26,018 bases of DNA from a virus: positions 1 to 26,018 of the IMG/VR virus record IMGVR_UViG_3300049846_002181; one strand, given 5' to 3'. Below the pieces are notes generated by a model. It saw nothing but the letters and a program-made list of their open reading frames with translations, had not been told where the DNA came from and ran no database searches. The translations under genes were made by a program, and so were the position numbers. The number at the start of each line of letters is the position of its first letter. Positions within the stretch are counted from its first letter, which is position 1. Of the stretch, positions 1 to 8,210 are shown one piece after another.

Positions 1-123
1 CTCGTTTTTATCTGTAATATCCCAGACCTTTATATTTACTTTTAAATCCGGAAGATTCAAATGCGTTGACATCTCGTTATAGTTTATGTTATACTCTTGC
101 AATAGTTCAATTATCTTTTTCAT
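1..123 (-). CDS. Leftward gene, 5' end only (hypothetical)
   Basis: The reverse strand reads from an ATG at 123-121 through 41 codons to the window edge with no stop, so only the N-terminus is visible (it begins MKKIIELLQEYN). A strong ribosome binding site (AGGAG, reverse complement of 131-135, inside a longer AAGGGAGGAG) sits 7 nt before the ATG, and an extended -10 promoter lies just upstream. The visible part is charged, Asn/Leu-rich and probably starts with a helix. The pattern could open a small DNA-binding domain, but nothing diagnostic is present. It is the only leftward gene in the window and is transcribed away from the virion genes, so it probably belongs to another transcription unit. 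Function unknown. Confidence 0.75.
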   Translation of the reverse strand, partial: MKKIIELLQEYNINYNEMSTHLNLPDLKVNIKVWDITDKNE

Positions 124-142
124 AAGTTAACTCCTCCCTTTA

Positions 143-172
143 TTTATAACACACACATAACCAGTTTGTCAA
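143..172 (-). promoter_or_regulatory. Leftward sigma70-type promoter with extended -10
   Basis: On the reverse strand a perfect -35 TTGACA (172-167) is followed after 18 bp by TATAAA (148-143), preceded by TGT, which makes an extended -10 (TGnTATAAA). The start site would fall near 136, leaving a leader of about 15 nt that still contains the AGGAG site. The -35 overlaps that of the rightward promoter candidate. Confidence 0.65.
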
Positions 173-194
173 CCCCTATTCTACAGTTTATTAT
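166..194 (+). promoter_or_regulatory. Rightward sigma70-type promoter candidate for the fibre genes
   Basis: TTGTCA (166-171, 5 of 6 matches to TTGACA) and TATTAT (189-194, 5 of 6 matches to TATAAT) are separated by 17 bp. The start would lie near 201 in a seven-C run (199-205), about 40 nt before the ATG at 244. It overlaps the leftward -35 box on the opposite strand, so the two promoters stand back to back. Confidence 0.5.
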
Positions 195-243
195 CCCTCC
201 CCCCCTTAACAACTATATTCAGCAGACTTCTAGAGGCTTATCC

Positions 244-714
244 ATGTCACAAACCGTCACAATAGGCTCAAATTCGTTCATTATCCCCAATGCGGGCGAA
301 AACCCAGGCTGGGCAGAAGAACTAACGGCGTATTTAGTAGCCATTGCGGATGCACTCGCCAGTGTTCAAGGTCCTCACGATATATTAATCACATCTGCCA
401 CCCTAGCCAACAATCAGACAGTTCCAACTAACATTCCCGGCCTTTTATTCAATACCGGCGAAGTTCAAGCCATAGAAATCGACTACTTAGTTCTCCGCAG
501 TTACGACAGCGGTTCATCCACTGTCAGCGAAAGCGGCAAAATCCTCGGTAACTTCGACGGCACAACCTTCACAATAGCTGTCGAGTCTGTTAGAGATGCC
601 GGCATAGACTTTAGCATCACCAACGGTGGTCAAGTCCAATACGTATCAACCAATCTATCCAATCATATTAGTTCAATAATCAGATTCCGTGGAAGAACAA
701 TAGATCAGCCTTAG
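244..714 (+). CDS. Small virion-associated protein, first gene of fibre cluster
   Basis: The 156-aa product starts MSQTVTIGSNSF. I chose the ATG at 244 because AGAGG (232-236) lies 7 nt before it. A TTG at 166 in the same frame falls inside the promoter and has no ribosome binding site. Residues from about 15 to 45 look helical (GWAEELTAYLVAIADALASV) and the rest is beta-rich and Ser/Thr/Asn/Gly-rich, as in phage tail appendage proteins. Its TAG stop (712-714) is built into the AGGAG site of the large fibre gene that follows, so translation is probably coupled and the protein may help attach or assemble that fibre. No named family is recognised. Codons end in C more often than in the genes further right. 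Confidence 0.85.
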   Translation: MSQTVTIGSNSFIIPNAGENPGWAEELTAYLVAIADALASVQGPHDILITSATLANNQTVPTNIPGLLFNTGEVQAIEIDYLVLRSYDSGSSTVSESGKILGNFDGTTFTIAVESVRDAGIDFSITNGGQVQYVSTNLSNHISSIIRFRGRTIDQP

Positions 715-725
715 GAGACAATACA

Positions 726-3491
726 ATGGCAACATCACCACGAACATTCCACGTAGGCCTACGCCTTAAGCCAGACACTACGGGATACACATTAGCTTCA
801 GCTGGCGAAATGAAAGTTGACAGCACTTTGTTAAAAATATTTTTGGATGGAGCAATCCGCACCGTATCCACCACCGACCAGTCACAAACCCTCACCAACA
901 AGACTATTGATGCCGACCTTAACACTATCAGCAATATCGACAATGCTGACATCAAAGCAGGTGCAGCAATTGATGCCACTAAAATTGCGGACGGTACTGT
1001 AACCAGTGCTGAATTCCAGTACTTGGGTGGGGTTACATCTGATATCCAAACACAAATTAACAGTAAACTAGACAGTTCAGCCCTCACAACGCACGAAAGT
1101 GACACCTCAACCCATGGGGTGGGATTAGTTGTAGGATCTACAGAGGTACAAGCCCTCAGCAATAAAACTATCACAAGCTCAACAATTGATGCTGATTTAA
1201 ACACAATAAGTAATATTGACAACGCAGATATTAAAACTGGTGCAGCTATTGCTCGCGCTAAACTAGCATCTGGAACTGCTAATAGAGTTGCTGTAAACAA
1301 TGGAACCGGCGTACTTACCGATGCGGCAGCTATCACAGCCAGTCGCGCACTTATATCTGATGCAAACGGAATACCAACCCATTCAACCGTTACGGATACC
1401 GAACTTGGGTATGTTTCCGGAGTAACTTCTGCTATTCAAACTCAGTTAAACGCTAAAGCAAGCTCCACTGACCTAACAACGCATACTGGCGCATCAACTG
1501 GCGTACACGGAGTAACTGGCAGTGTTGTCGGAACAAGCGATACACAAGTCTTAACAAACAAAGACATCAACGGAGGCACAGCCTCTAACACAAGCCGTAT
1601 AACTATACCTAAGGCAGCTAAGTCGACATTAGACGCCCTTACCCGCAAAGAAGCAACTGCTGTATACGCCACAGATGAGCAGAAGTTATACATCGATAAT
1701 GGTTCAGCGCTAGTTGCAGTAGGTAGCGGTGGAGTAGGTTCACCAGACACTATCCTTGAGATCAATGCCGATGATTATACAACGCTTTCAGGATGGTCAT
1801 CTGGTGATGGAACAATCACTGATGGATCTGCGCTTCCTGGTGGAACATTTCAAGGCACTCTCGCGCTTGTAACTTCTTCACCAGCAGAAGGCACTCAACA
1901 CTTCAGATATACTCAGGCTGCTGGCTCACTTGATTCTTATTGGTTTACAGAGGCACAAACCATCGCCGAAATTTGGCGAGGGAAAGACGTTGGTTGCAAC
2001 GTGTCTTGCAAATATGATGGCGCTGATAATGATCTAGTTATTATCGTTTGGGATGCCACTAACAATCGCCGACTAACTTCGACCGATTTCTATGTGAAGG
2101 CATCTACTACTTATAAAAATTATCAGATGGTTTTCACTATTCCATCTACATGCACAAGCATCCAATTGGGTTTCCAAGTTAAAGCACTAAATAGCGGTAA
2201 AATAATCAACTGGGATAAGTTCAGTTTATTTGATCGGCCGTTTGTGATGGCGAATGTGAGTGATACCCAATACCTATCTTTTGTGGCTTCTCAAAACACA
2301 TACCAAGATCTAACGGCAGGGAATCACAGGCTACCAACAAGTTTAACTACTGCTTCGTTTGTTGGATCTGGGATATTGAGGGTAGAAGATGATGCTGGCG
2401 GAACACAGACTAAATTCGTTGCAGTGAGACCGTGTATTGTTAACTTAAATTATTCTGCCCAAGTATCAACTTCTTCTAATCTGATAGCTGTTTACAAAAA
2501 CAACGGAGCTAATTCAATAGCAAGAAGCCCTCTGTCCACAACCTCAAACCAGATGCTTGAGGTAACTTCAAACATTGGACTAGCAGCAGGTGACTACCTA
2601 ACACTTTCTAGTTCTATAGCTTTAACCAATGATGCTACATTAATGTATCTAGGTATCACCGCCGAAGCCCAAGTCGAATCAATCATCACTCCGGCGAGTC
2701 CTTCCCTTGTTTATAGCGCTCTAATCGCTAATAACGGAACTGCTTCAATAACAAATCAAGGGCCACAAGATTGGATTTCGTCAGTATCTCGAAGTGCTCT
2801 TGGGAGAGTTACCATTACGTTCACGTCAGGGTTTTTTTCGGTTGAACCAAATGTCACAGTCACGGCTTGGCATACTAATGGCTATATAATGGGTACCGAG
2901 TCAGGGTCATCTTCATCTATAGTAGTTTCTTGTCTAGACGATTTGGGGACCTCAGTAGACAAAACATTCATGATTGTCGCAACAAGGGCTGGAAACGATG
3001 CTAAGTCTGCTTCACGAGCACTCGTCGCCACTCCGGTGGATCGGGTTGCTTACCTTAAAGATATAAAAGCAGACAATACATCAGGTGGTACATTTACTAG
3101 TGGTGCTTGGCAAACTAGAACATTGAATACGCTCGAAGGTGATTCTTCATTTGTCACTCTTTCATCTAACCAATTTACACTCGCTCCAGGTACTTATGAC
3201 TTAGAATGGACTGCTCCGGCTTGCAGAGTGACTGGGCACCTGACAAGAATCTTCAACACAAGTGGTTCTACTCCTACAATCTTAGGGAAACACAACTACG
3301 CACCAGCTGGGGTAGATGAACATAATAATAGTGAAGGCATGGGTCGTTTAACATTTACAACTCAGCAGACATTTGAATTACAACACTATTGTTTAGTCAC
3401 TCAAGCATCATACGGTTTTGGTCAGAATGTTAGTTTTAGTATTTCAAACTCAAATCAGTTTAGTAATATAAAAATAACTAAAGTTAAATAA
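726..3491 (+). CDS. Tail fibre protein 1 (921 aa) with C-terminal beta-sandwich tip
   Basis: Likely a trimeric receptor-binding fibre. AGGAG (713-717) lies 8 nt before the ATG. Residues 1-50 form a short N-terminal segment that may dock to the virion. Residues 52-113 and 142-243 hold two copies of a Thr/Asn/Asp-rich repeat (TIDADLNTISNIDNADIK), each ending near a GVTSxIQTQ heptad-like segment. Residues about 340-515 resemble a jelly-roll carbohydrate-binding module, followed by further beta-rich domains. Residues 774-921 match the C1q/TNF-like tip pattern recalled from many fibre ends (GGTFTSGAWQTRTLNT and FTLAPGTYDLEW). The module at 205-244 recurs in the second fibre. A fibre-assembly-like gene follows 12 nt after the stop. 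The fibre role is secure from domain style; the receptor is unknown. Confidence 0.88.
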   Translation: MATSPRTFHVGLRLKPDTTGYTLASAGEMKVDSTLLKIFLDGAIRTVSTTDQSQTLTNKTIDADLNTISNIDNADIKAGAAIDATKIADGTVTSAEFQYLGGVTSDIQTQINSKLDSSALTTHESDTSTHGVGLVVGSTEVQALSNKTITSSTIDADLNTISNIDNADIKTGAAIARAKLASGTANRVAVNNGTGVLTDAAAITASRALISDANGIPTHSTVTDTELGYVSGVTSAIQTQLNAKASSTDLTTHTGASTGVHGVTGSVVGTSDTQVLTNKDINGGTASNTSRITIPKAAKSTLDALTRKEATAVYATDEQKLYIDNGSALVAVGSGGVGSPDTILEINADDYTTLSGWSSGDGTITDGSALPGGTFQGTLALVTSSPAEGTQHFRYTQAAGSLDSYWFTEAQTIAEIWRGKDVGCNVSCKYDGADNDLVIIVWDATNNRRLTSTDFYVKASTTYKNYQMVFTIPSTCTSIQLGFQVKALNSGKIINWDKFSLFDRPFVMANVSDTQYLSFVASQNTYQDLTAGNHRLPTSLTTASFVGSGILRVEDDAGGTQTKFVAVRPCIVNLNYSAQVSTSSNLIAVYKNNGANSIARSPLSTTSNQMLEVTSNIGLAAGDYLTLSSSIALTNDATLMYLGITAEAQVESIITPASPSLVYSALIANNGTASITNQGPQDWISSVSRSALGRVTITFTSGFFSVEPNVTVTAWHTNGYIMGTESGSSSSIVVSCLDDLGTSVDKTFMIVATRAGNDAKSASRALVATPVDRVAYLKDIKADNTSGGTFTSGAWQTRTLNTLEGDSSFVTLSSNQFTLAPGTYDLEWTAPACRVTGHLTRIFNTSGSTPTILGKHNYAPAGVDEHNNSEGMGRLTFTTQQTFELQHYCLVTQASYGFGQNVSFSISNSNQFSNIKITKVK
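879..1454 (+). repeat. Two protein-level repeats in fibre 1 shaft
   Basis: Residues 52-113 and 142-243 of fibre 1 share NKTI..., then IDADLNTISNIDNADIK, GAAI and GVTSxIQTQ. The DNA copies differ at many third positions (compare 908-956 with 1190-1238), so the duplication is old or has been synonymously diversified. Confidence 0.75.
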
Positions 3492-3503
3492 TATAGAGGC
3501 AAT

Positions 3504-4196
3504 ATGACATTAGAACAACTACAACAACTAAGCTTTTCCGACGAGCATCTAGTCGCAATGATCTGCCGACTATCTGACTTCTCAGCTATCCCAGAAGGCG
3601 AATCACAATACACCATCGCAGAAGGAGAAGAGTCTCTGTATTCTCGCCTCGAGATGCATCCAAGTCTAGCTAAACCTTCACTAAACGATTTAGAAGCCGA
3701 ATTCCTTGTCTACAAAGCAGAACTTATCGCAGCAGAAGAAGCACGTCTAGCCGAGCTTTCTCGTATTGCAGCTTTAAGAGCCCGTTTAGCAGCTTTTGAC
3801 GCCGATCCAGCACTCCCATGTGCCAGACTAGGGCTGCACCTACAACAACCTAACTGGGCAATTATCCATAAAGAAATTATCGAACAGAATAACGTAGCCT
3901 TACTAGAACAAATGGAAACTGAGTGGGCAGCTTTTCAAGCCGAACAGTCAGCTCAAGCACAAGTTAACGTTATGGATCAGCTACGTGCTGGACGTGACGA
4001 TGCACTAGCTGCAAGTGATTTTACCCAACTAGCAGACGCCCCGTTAACCAGTGAAGAGAAAGCAGAATACAGAACATACAGATCGTATTTACGTAGTTTA
4101 CCTGCTATATACGAAGGCGGTCACCAGATTGAACCTATCGTATTAACTTTTGCACAATGGAAACTTAACCCACCAAGTTATCCAGCAGGAATTTAA
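3504..4196 (+). CDS. Tail fibre assembly-like protein (230 aa)
   Basis: The N-terminal 50 residues are acidic, residues 60-95 are Ala/Glu/Leu/Arg-rich and probably coiled coil, and residues 158-200 carry the pattern LRAGRDDALAASDFTQLADA followed by Ala/Leu-rich spacing and RTYRSYLRSLP. That C-terminal pattern (RD, then D-W/F-T, then YRxxLRxLP) is typical of phage tail assembly chaperone domains such as the Phage_tail_APC and XkdW-like families. It sits directly downstream of fibre 1, with AGAGG (3495-3499) 4 nt before the ATG, which is the usual place for a fibre chaperone. I infer that it helps fibre 1 fold or attach. A structural role in the virion is an alternative. Confidence 0.75.
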   Translation: MTLEQLQQLSFSDEHLVAMICRLSDFSAIPEGESQYTIAEGEESLYSRLEMHPSLAKPSLNDLEAEFLVYKAELIAAEEARLAELSRIAALRARLAAFDADPALPCARLGLHLQQPNWAIIHKEIIEQNNVALLEQMETEWAAFQAEQSAQAQVNVMDQLRAGRDDALAASDFTQLADAPLTSEEKAEYRTYRSYLRSLPAIYEGGHQIEPIVLTFAQWKLNPPSYPAGI

Positions 4197-4199
4197 TAT

Positions 4200-4415
4200 A
4201 TGATGTTGAAAGATGAAAGCGGTCAACCATCACTTACCAGAACTCTGTATGCTGCTGGGTTTATCATCTGCAGTATAAAACTCTTACTGGCGGGAATTCA
4301 GGTTGGCGGATTTAAAATGAGTGATTTTTCCGGTATAGACTTTGGAGCAGCAATCGCAGCTCTTGGCGGAGTCTATCATATGAAAAAAGTACAAGATACA
4401 AAAAAGGCTGAATAA
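4200..4415 (+). CDS. Small two-helix membrane protein, holin-like
   Basis: The 71-aa protein starts MMLKDESGQPS, with AGGA (4187-4190) 9 nt before the first of two adjacent ATGs. Two hydrophobic stretches are visible: residues about 15-37 (around AAGFIICSIKLLLAGIQVGG) and about 45-60 (IDFGAAIAALGGVYHM), followed by a Lys-rich tail (MKKVQDTKKAE). Size, two membrane spans and the charged end fit small phage holins, and the opening LKDESG resembles membrane proteins found near phage lysis genes. No endolysin gene is adjacent, so the lysis role is inferred. It could instead be a virion membrane-interacting protein. The stop overlaps the next start by 1 nt (TAATG). Confidence 0.7.
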   Translation: MMLKDESGQPSLTRTLYAAGFIICSIKLLLAGIQVGGFKMSDFSGIDFGAAIAALGGVYHMKKVQDTKKAE

Positions 4416-5086
4416 TGAGTAAACTACTCGAAGAACGTCGACTAGCTAGACAACGCAGTATTGCTGAAAAAATGTATTCAGATGCTGCCACTAAAACTCG
4501 TGGAACTAGCCTAAATGAACCAGAAGTTAAAGACCTTAAGCCGACATTAATTAAAGATGAACCAGTTAAAATAGCTAGCGCAGAAGAAACAATGGCGCGT
4601 AACCTCAATAGAGGAAAGCAACCAACGGACGTGTTAGACTACGGAAAACTTAAACAAGAGTTTCTTCAAAAACAGAAGTTATTAGATGCTGAAAAACTCG
4701 CCGGTAGAATGGCTCAAGCAAGAAATGTTGCCAGAGGCGTAGCAAGCAAAGCGGGCCTTGGCGGATTAGCCGCTGGTTTAGGCGCGTATAGCGCCCTTTC
4801 GAGTGACGACGCAAGTGCAGCTACCCCCGACTATAAAGAAGCAGCAGTGCAAGGTGCATTAGGGCTAGGTTCGGCATTAGATCCAGTGGGCGTAGTTGAT
4901 GCAGCAGCTGAAGTTAGGCGTAGACTAAAAGCCTCTCCAGAAGAGAGAGCAGATATACGAAAAGAAGACTATAGGGGCGTATTAGCCGATCGATTAGGTG
5001 CTTCTGATAGTGACATTGAAGCCATGGGATATGAAGACGGCGGAGCAATACGTAAACAACTACTTAAGAAACTAGCTGGGAGATAA
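4415..5086 (+). CDS. Putative ejection/structural protein ending in a DGG motif (223 aa)
   Basis: The N-terminal half is charged and helical. Residues about 100-130 are Gly/Ala-rich and hydrophobic (SKAGLGGLAAGLGAYSALSS) and could insert in a membrane. A second Ala/Gly/Val segment lies at about 145-165. The C-terminus reads YEDGGAIRKQLLKKLAGR. The DGG motif with a basic tail also appears in the ejection-type proteins at 21511-26018, which suggests that this protein is packaged or injected too. It starts on the TAATG overlap with the membrane protein, with AAAGG 7 nt before the ATG. No named family is recognised. Confidence 0.8.
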   Translation: MSKLLEERRLARQRSIAEKMYSDAATKTRGTSLNEPEVKDLKPTLIKDEPVKIASAEETMARNLNRGKQPTDVLDYGKLKQEFLQKQKLLDAEKLAGRMAQARNVARGVASKAGLGGLAAGLGAYSALSSDDASAATPDYKEAAVQGALGLGSALDPVGVVDAAAEVRRRLKASPEERADIRKEDYRGVLADRLGASDSDIEAMGYEDGGAIRKQLLKKLAGR

Positions 5087-5088
5087 AA

Positions 5089-5472
5089 ATGGCACAAGTT
5101 CTTGACAAAATTATTGTAAAAGACCTTGTTGGCAGCCGTGGTAATACAGCAGGTTCTATTAACTACGAATCAATCAACTCTTCTGGCAATGCAGAAAAAT
5201 CGGCCGACACATCTAAGTCAGAAGATAATATATTAATTTCCATGTCATATGCAAATGGTGTTGCTAATAACATTACCTTTGTTGTACAAGGTTCAGCTGA
5301 TAATCTTGTATTCTCCGATATAACCGATACGCAAGTTGCCGTAACTGATTCTAGTGGGACAATTACCTGGGATCTAGTTGGCGTAAGACCAAATTATACA
5401 CGCATTAAATGGACTGTTAGTGCTGGCTCTTTAGATATTCAAGCAACCTTGTTTGCTGGAAGGAGACATTAA
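5089..5472 (+). CDS. Small beta-rich virion protein (127 aa)
   Basis: The protein alternates short beta-type stretches with Ser/Asn/Asp-rich turns, for example ILISMSYANGVANNITFVVQ and RIKWTVSAGSLDIQATLFAG, and ends in GRRH. This style fits a fibre tip, collar or decoration protein. GGGAG (5078-5082) precedes the ATG by 6 nt, and the TAA stop shares one base with the next start (TAATG), so it is cotranslated with the glycine-run protein. I cannot assign a family. Confidence 0.8.
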   Translation: MAQVLDKIIVKDLVGSRGNTAGSINYESINSSGNAEKSADTSKSEDNILISMSYANGVANNITFVVQGSADNLVFSDITDTQVAVTDSSGTITWDLVGVRPNYTRIKWTVSAGSLDIQATLFAGRRH

Positions 5473-5786
5473 TGGCCAGTGTTTACAAAATCGTCGGTTC
5501 AACCGGCGGTGGAGGCGGAGGGGGCGGAGGCTCACTAGTCAAATACTCTGCCACTTTCAACAACAATAGTGACTGGGGTGCAGCTTCTGGTGGCTATTAC
5601 ACACTAACCGTATTAGAAGCAATACATGAAAAGGGACCAAACCCAACAATTGAAGTTTATGAAGCTTCTGGTGGGTCATATGAGAATGTACAACTGTATA
5701 TTTCATACGATGCATCAGGAAATGTATCATTAAAAGTAGTAGAAACCCCCGACTGCCGAGTTACCGGTAAAGTCGTTATTTTTTAA
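5472..5786 (+). CDS. Small fibre-tip-like protein with nine-glycine run (104 aa)
   Basis: After MASVYKIVGST comes a run of nine glycines (residues 12-20), then a single beta domain (from SLVKYSATFNNNSDW to the C-terminal CRVTGKVVIF). The domain resembles a C-terminal piece found on many phage fibres, here encoded as a separate protein with a flexible glycine linker. It may be an accessory tip or adhesin bound to fibre 2, whose gene starts 13 nt downstream. GGAAGGAG lies before the ATG, which overlaps the previous stop. The glycine codons are mixed (GGC, GGT, GGA, GGG), so the run is not a simple slippage tract. Confidence 0.8.
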   Translation: MASVYKIVGSTGGGGGGGGGSLVKYSATFNNNSDWGAASGGYYTLTVLEAIHEKGPNPTIEVYEASGGSYENVQLYISYDASGNVSLKVVETPDCRVTGKVVIF

Positions 5787-5798
5787 GGAGTATTAGCA

Positions 5799-8201
5799 AT
5801 GGCTAATGAGATTAAGTACAGGACCGCGGTCATCGCAAAATCGACTTTAACGGCTGAGTCGGTATTGCGGTTAACATCACTAACAGCCTCAAGAGCACTT
5901 ATCCTCAATGCGTCTGGTGAAGTAGCACATTCTGCCACTACAGATACAGAACTCGGATATTTGTCAGGTGTAACATCGTCTGTTCAAACTCAGTTGGGCG
6001 ATAAGTTTAGCAAGTCTGTAGACGATACGGATGACATCACGGAAGGCGTTAGTAAATTATTTTTTACTGACGAAAGAGCACAAGATGCTGTTGGAACAAT
6101 CTTAGTTGATTCTTCTAACATTGACTTTACTTATAGCGATGGTACTCCATCAATTACTGCTGATCTAACAAACTCGGGGGTTTCAGCAGGAACTTATGGT
6201 AGTGCAACTCAAGTAGCTCAAGTAGTAGTAGACGCTAAAGGTCGTATTACTTCTGCTACAAATATTTCAATTTCTGGCGTAGATACTAAAGAAATTAAGG
6301 TATCTGCCAATGACTCAACTCCTGGATATTTAGAAGGAAAAGTTGTTGGAGCATCCGGAAAGATTGCTATCTCTACATTAAACGATGGTGGAGACGAAGA
6401 TCTTCAAATCACAATTGGTGCTGACGTTTTTGATAAGACAACTGATGACTCTGGAGATATCACAGAGGGAAGTAATCTATTTTTTACCGATGAACGTGCT
6501 CAAGATGCAGTTGGTGGAATGGTTGCTAACTCATCTAACGTATCATTAACATACGTAGATGGAACTCCTTCTCTTACTGCTGATCTTGTCAATACTGCTG
6601 TATCTGCTGGATCATATGGTTCATCTTCTCAAGTGGGAAGTTTTACTGTTGATGCAAAAGGTCGTTTAACTGCGGCTTCTAACGTATCTATCGACCACGG
6701 TTCTATCTCAGGACTTGGTGATGATGATCACACTCAATATATTCTAGTTGCTGGAACAAGAGCTTTCTCTGGCAATCAATCAATGGGTGGAAATAAGTTA
6801 ACTTCTCTTGGAGCACCAACTGCTTCTTCTGATGCAGCTACTAAGGGATACGTTGACTCGGTTGCTGAAGGTCTTAAGCCAAAGACTGCTGCTCGTGTTG
6901 CCACTACTGCTAACATCACAATCGCTACTGCTTTAAATTCTGGCGATTCAATTGATGGTGTTACACTTGCAGATGGAGATCGCGTACTCGTTAAAGATCA
7001 GTCTACAGCTTCTCAAAACGGTATTTATATCGTTGGAGCTACACCAGCTCGTTCTTCTGACTTCGACAGTTTGTCACCAATCGATGAAATCAATGGTGCA
7101 TTAGTTGCTGTTCAAGAAGGTTCTACCCACGCTGGTAAAGTATTTGTTCAACAAGGAACTGTTGCCACTCTTGACACTGATCCTATAACCTTTGTATTCT
7201 TTAACTCGTCTGCTACATTGGTTGGTGGAGATGGTATCACTATCTCTGGTTCTAACGTATCAGTTGACCATGATGGACAAGGTTTACAATTTGTTGCCAC
7301 TCAATTATCTCTTGAATTAGACGGATCTACTCTTTCTAAGTCAGCTTCTGGTCTTAAGTTAAGTGATACTGCTGTATCTGCTGGATCTTATGGTTCTGCT
7401 TCACAAGTTGGAACATTCACTGTTGACGCTCAAGGTAGATTAACTGCTGCTGCCAGCACTTCAATTTCTATCACTGCTTCTCAAGTAAGTGATTTTAACG
7501 AAGCTGCACAAGACGCAGTTGGTGGAGCTTTAACAGACAGTGCTTCTATCGACTTTACATACAACGATGGAGCCAACACAATAACAGCTGTAGTTCTTCC
7601 TGCTGGTGTTGATCACGATTCTCTTCAGAACTTTGTTGCTAATGAGCACATTGATCACTCTTCTGTAGTATTGAGCGGTGCTGCTAATGGTGGTATTTCT
7701 TCATCTATCGGAGATATCACTGCTTCTCGTTCAATCTCTATCGACATCACAAATGCAACAGCTGAAACTTCTGCTGCTGATGCCGATCTAGTTCTAATCC
7801 ACGATGCATCTGCTAATGCACTTCGTAAGATGACTAGAGGAAACTTCTTGAGTGGTGCTATGGGCGCTTCTCCAGATGATATTTCTGAAACCAGTTTTTC
7901 TGGATCACAATCTGCTTCTAGTGCAACAGTAACTGGTTTTGCTTTTGCCAATGCAAACGTAAGAAGTTTTAGAGCACAAGTTTCAATCAGTATCGATGCA
8001 ACTTCTGATCTTTTTGAGACTTACGATTTACTCGGAGTACAAAAATCTGGTTCATGGGAAATGAGTCAGTTGTCAACTGGTGATGATACTCTTGTAACTT
8101 TTAGTATCAACTCTAGTGGTCAAATTTTATACTCTAGCTCTACTTATGCGGGATTTGCTTCTATGACAATCAAGTTCCGTGCATGGTCCATTCACGTATA
8201 A
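5799..8201 (+). CDS. Tail fibre protein 2, repeat shaft (800 aa)
   Basis: AAGGAG (5785-5790) lies 8 nt before the ATG. The N-terminal region (residues 28-70) is homologous to residues 204-245 of fibre 1 (TDTELGYLSGVTSSVQTQL). Two long shaft repeats at 79-158 and 219-298 share LFFTDERAQDAVG, TYxDGTPSxTADL and FTVDAKGRLT-type blocks; a rearranged third copy lies at 526-599. Residues 306-314 carry GLGDDDHTQ and residues 387-421 carry VTLADGDRVLVKDQ, both motifs familiar from phage fibre shafts. The last 100 residues form a beta-rich end without the tip seen in fibre 1. It is probably a second trimeric receptor-binding or side fibre. Codons are strikingly T-ending (TCT, GCT, ACT) compared with the first genes. 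Confidence 0.88.
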   Translation: MANEIKYRTAVIAKSTLTAESVLRLTSLTASRALILNASGEVAHSATTDTELGYLSGVTSSVQTQLGDKFSKSVDDTDDITEGVSKLFFTDERAQDAVGTILVDSSNIDFTYSDGTPSITADLTNSGVSAGTYGSATQVAQVVVDAKGRITSATNISISGVDTKEIKVSANDSTPGYLEGKVVGASGKIAISTLNDGGDEDLQITIGADVFDKTTDDSGDITEGSNLFFTDERAQDAVGGMVANSSNVSLTYVDGTPSLTADLVNTAVSAGSYGSSSQVGSFTVDAKGRLTAASNVSIDHGSISGLGDDDHTQYILVAGTRAFSGNQSMGGNKLTSLGAPTASSDAATKGYVDSVAEGLKPKTAARVATTANITIATALNSGDSIDGVTLADGDRVLVKDQSTASQNGIYIVGATPARSSDFDSLSPIDEINGALVAVQEGSTHAGKVFVQQGTVATLDTDPITFVFFNSSATLVGGDGITISGSNVSVDHDGQGLQFVATQLSLELDGSTLSKSASGLKLSDTAVSAGSYGSASQVGTFTVDAQGRLTAAASTSISITASQVSDFNEAAQDAVGGALTDSASIDFTYNDGANTITAVVLPAGVDHDSLQNFVANEHIDHSSVVLSGAANGGISSSIGDITASRSISIDITNATAETSAADADLVLIHDASANALRKMTRGNFLSGAMGASPDDISETSFSGSQSASSATVTGFAFANANVRSFRAQVSISIDATSDLFETYDLLGVQKSGSWEMSQLSTGDDTLVTFSINSSGQILYSSSTYAGFASMTIKFRAWSIHV
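6033..6692 (+). repeat. 80-residue shaft repeats in fibre 2, 140 residues apart
   Basis: Residues 79-158 and 219-298 of fibre 2 align without large gaps (DITEG, LFFTDERAQDAVG, DGTPS, VSAG, YGS, VDAKGR). The unit between them (161-210) is different, so the repeat alternates with other shaft material. The VSAGSYGS block recurs once more near 7372-7452. Confidence 0.8.
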
Positions 8202-8210
8202 TAATTAACT

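Noticed and set aside
166-243. TTG start that would add 26 residues to the first gene
   Set aside because: The TTG is part of a -35 box, no ribosome binding site precedes it, and the added residues are not needed. The ATG at 244 has a proper AGAGG.
680-1336. Open leftward frame of 218 codons inside fibre 1
   Set aside because: It lies antisense to a repeat-rich gene with clear protein features. Its hydrophobic translation is what the antisense of Thr/Asp/Asn/Ala codons gives, and it has no good ribosome binding site.
726-8201. Diversity-generating retroelement acting on a fibre tip
   Set aside because: No reverse transcriptase, template repeat or near-identical variable repeat was seen; the repeats found differ at synonymous sites and are shaft repeats.
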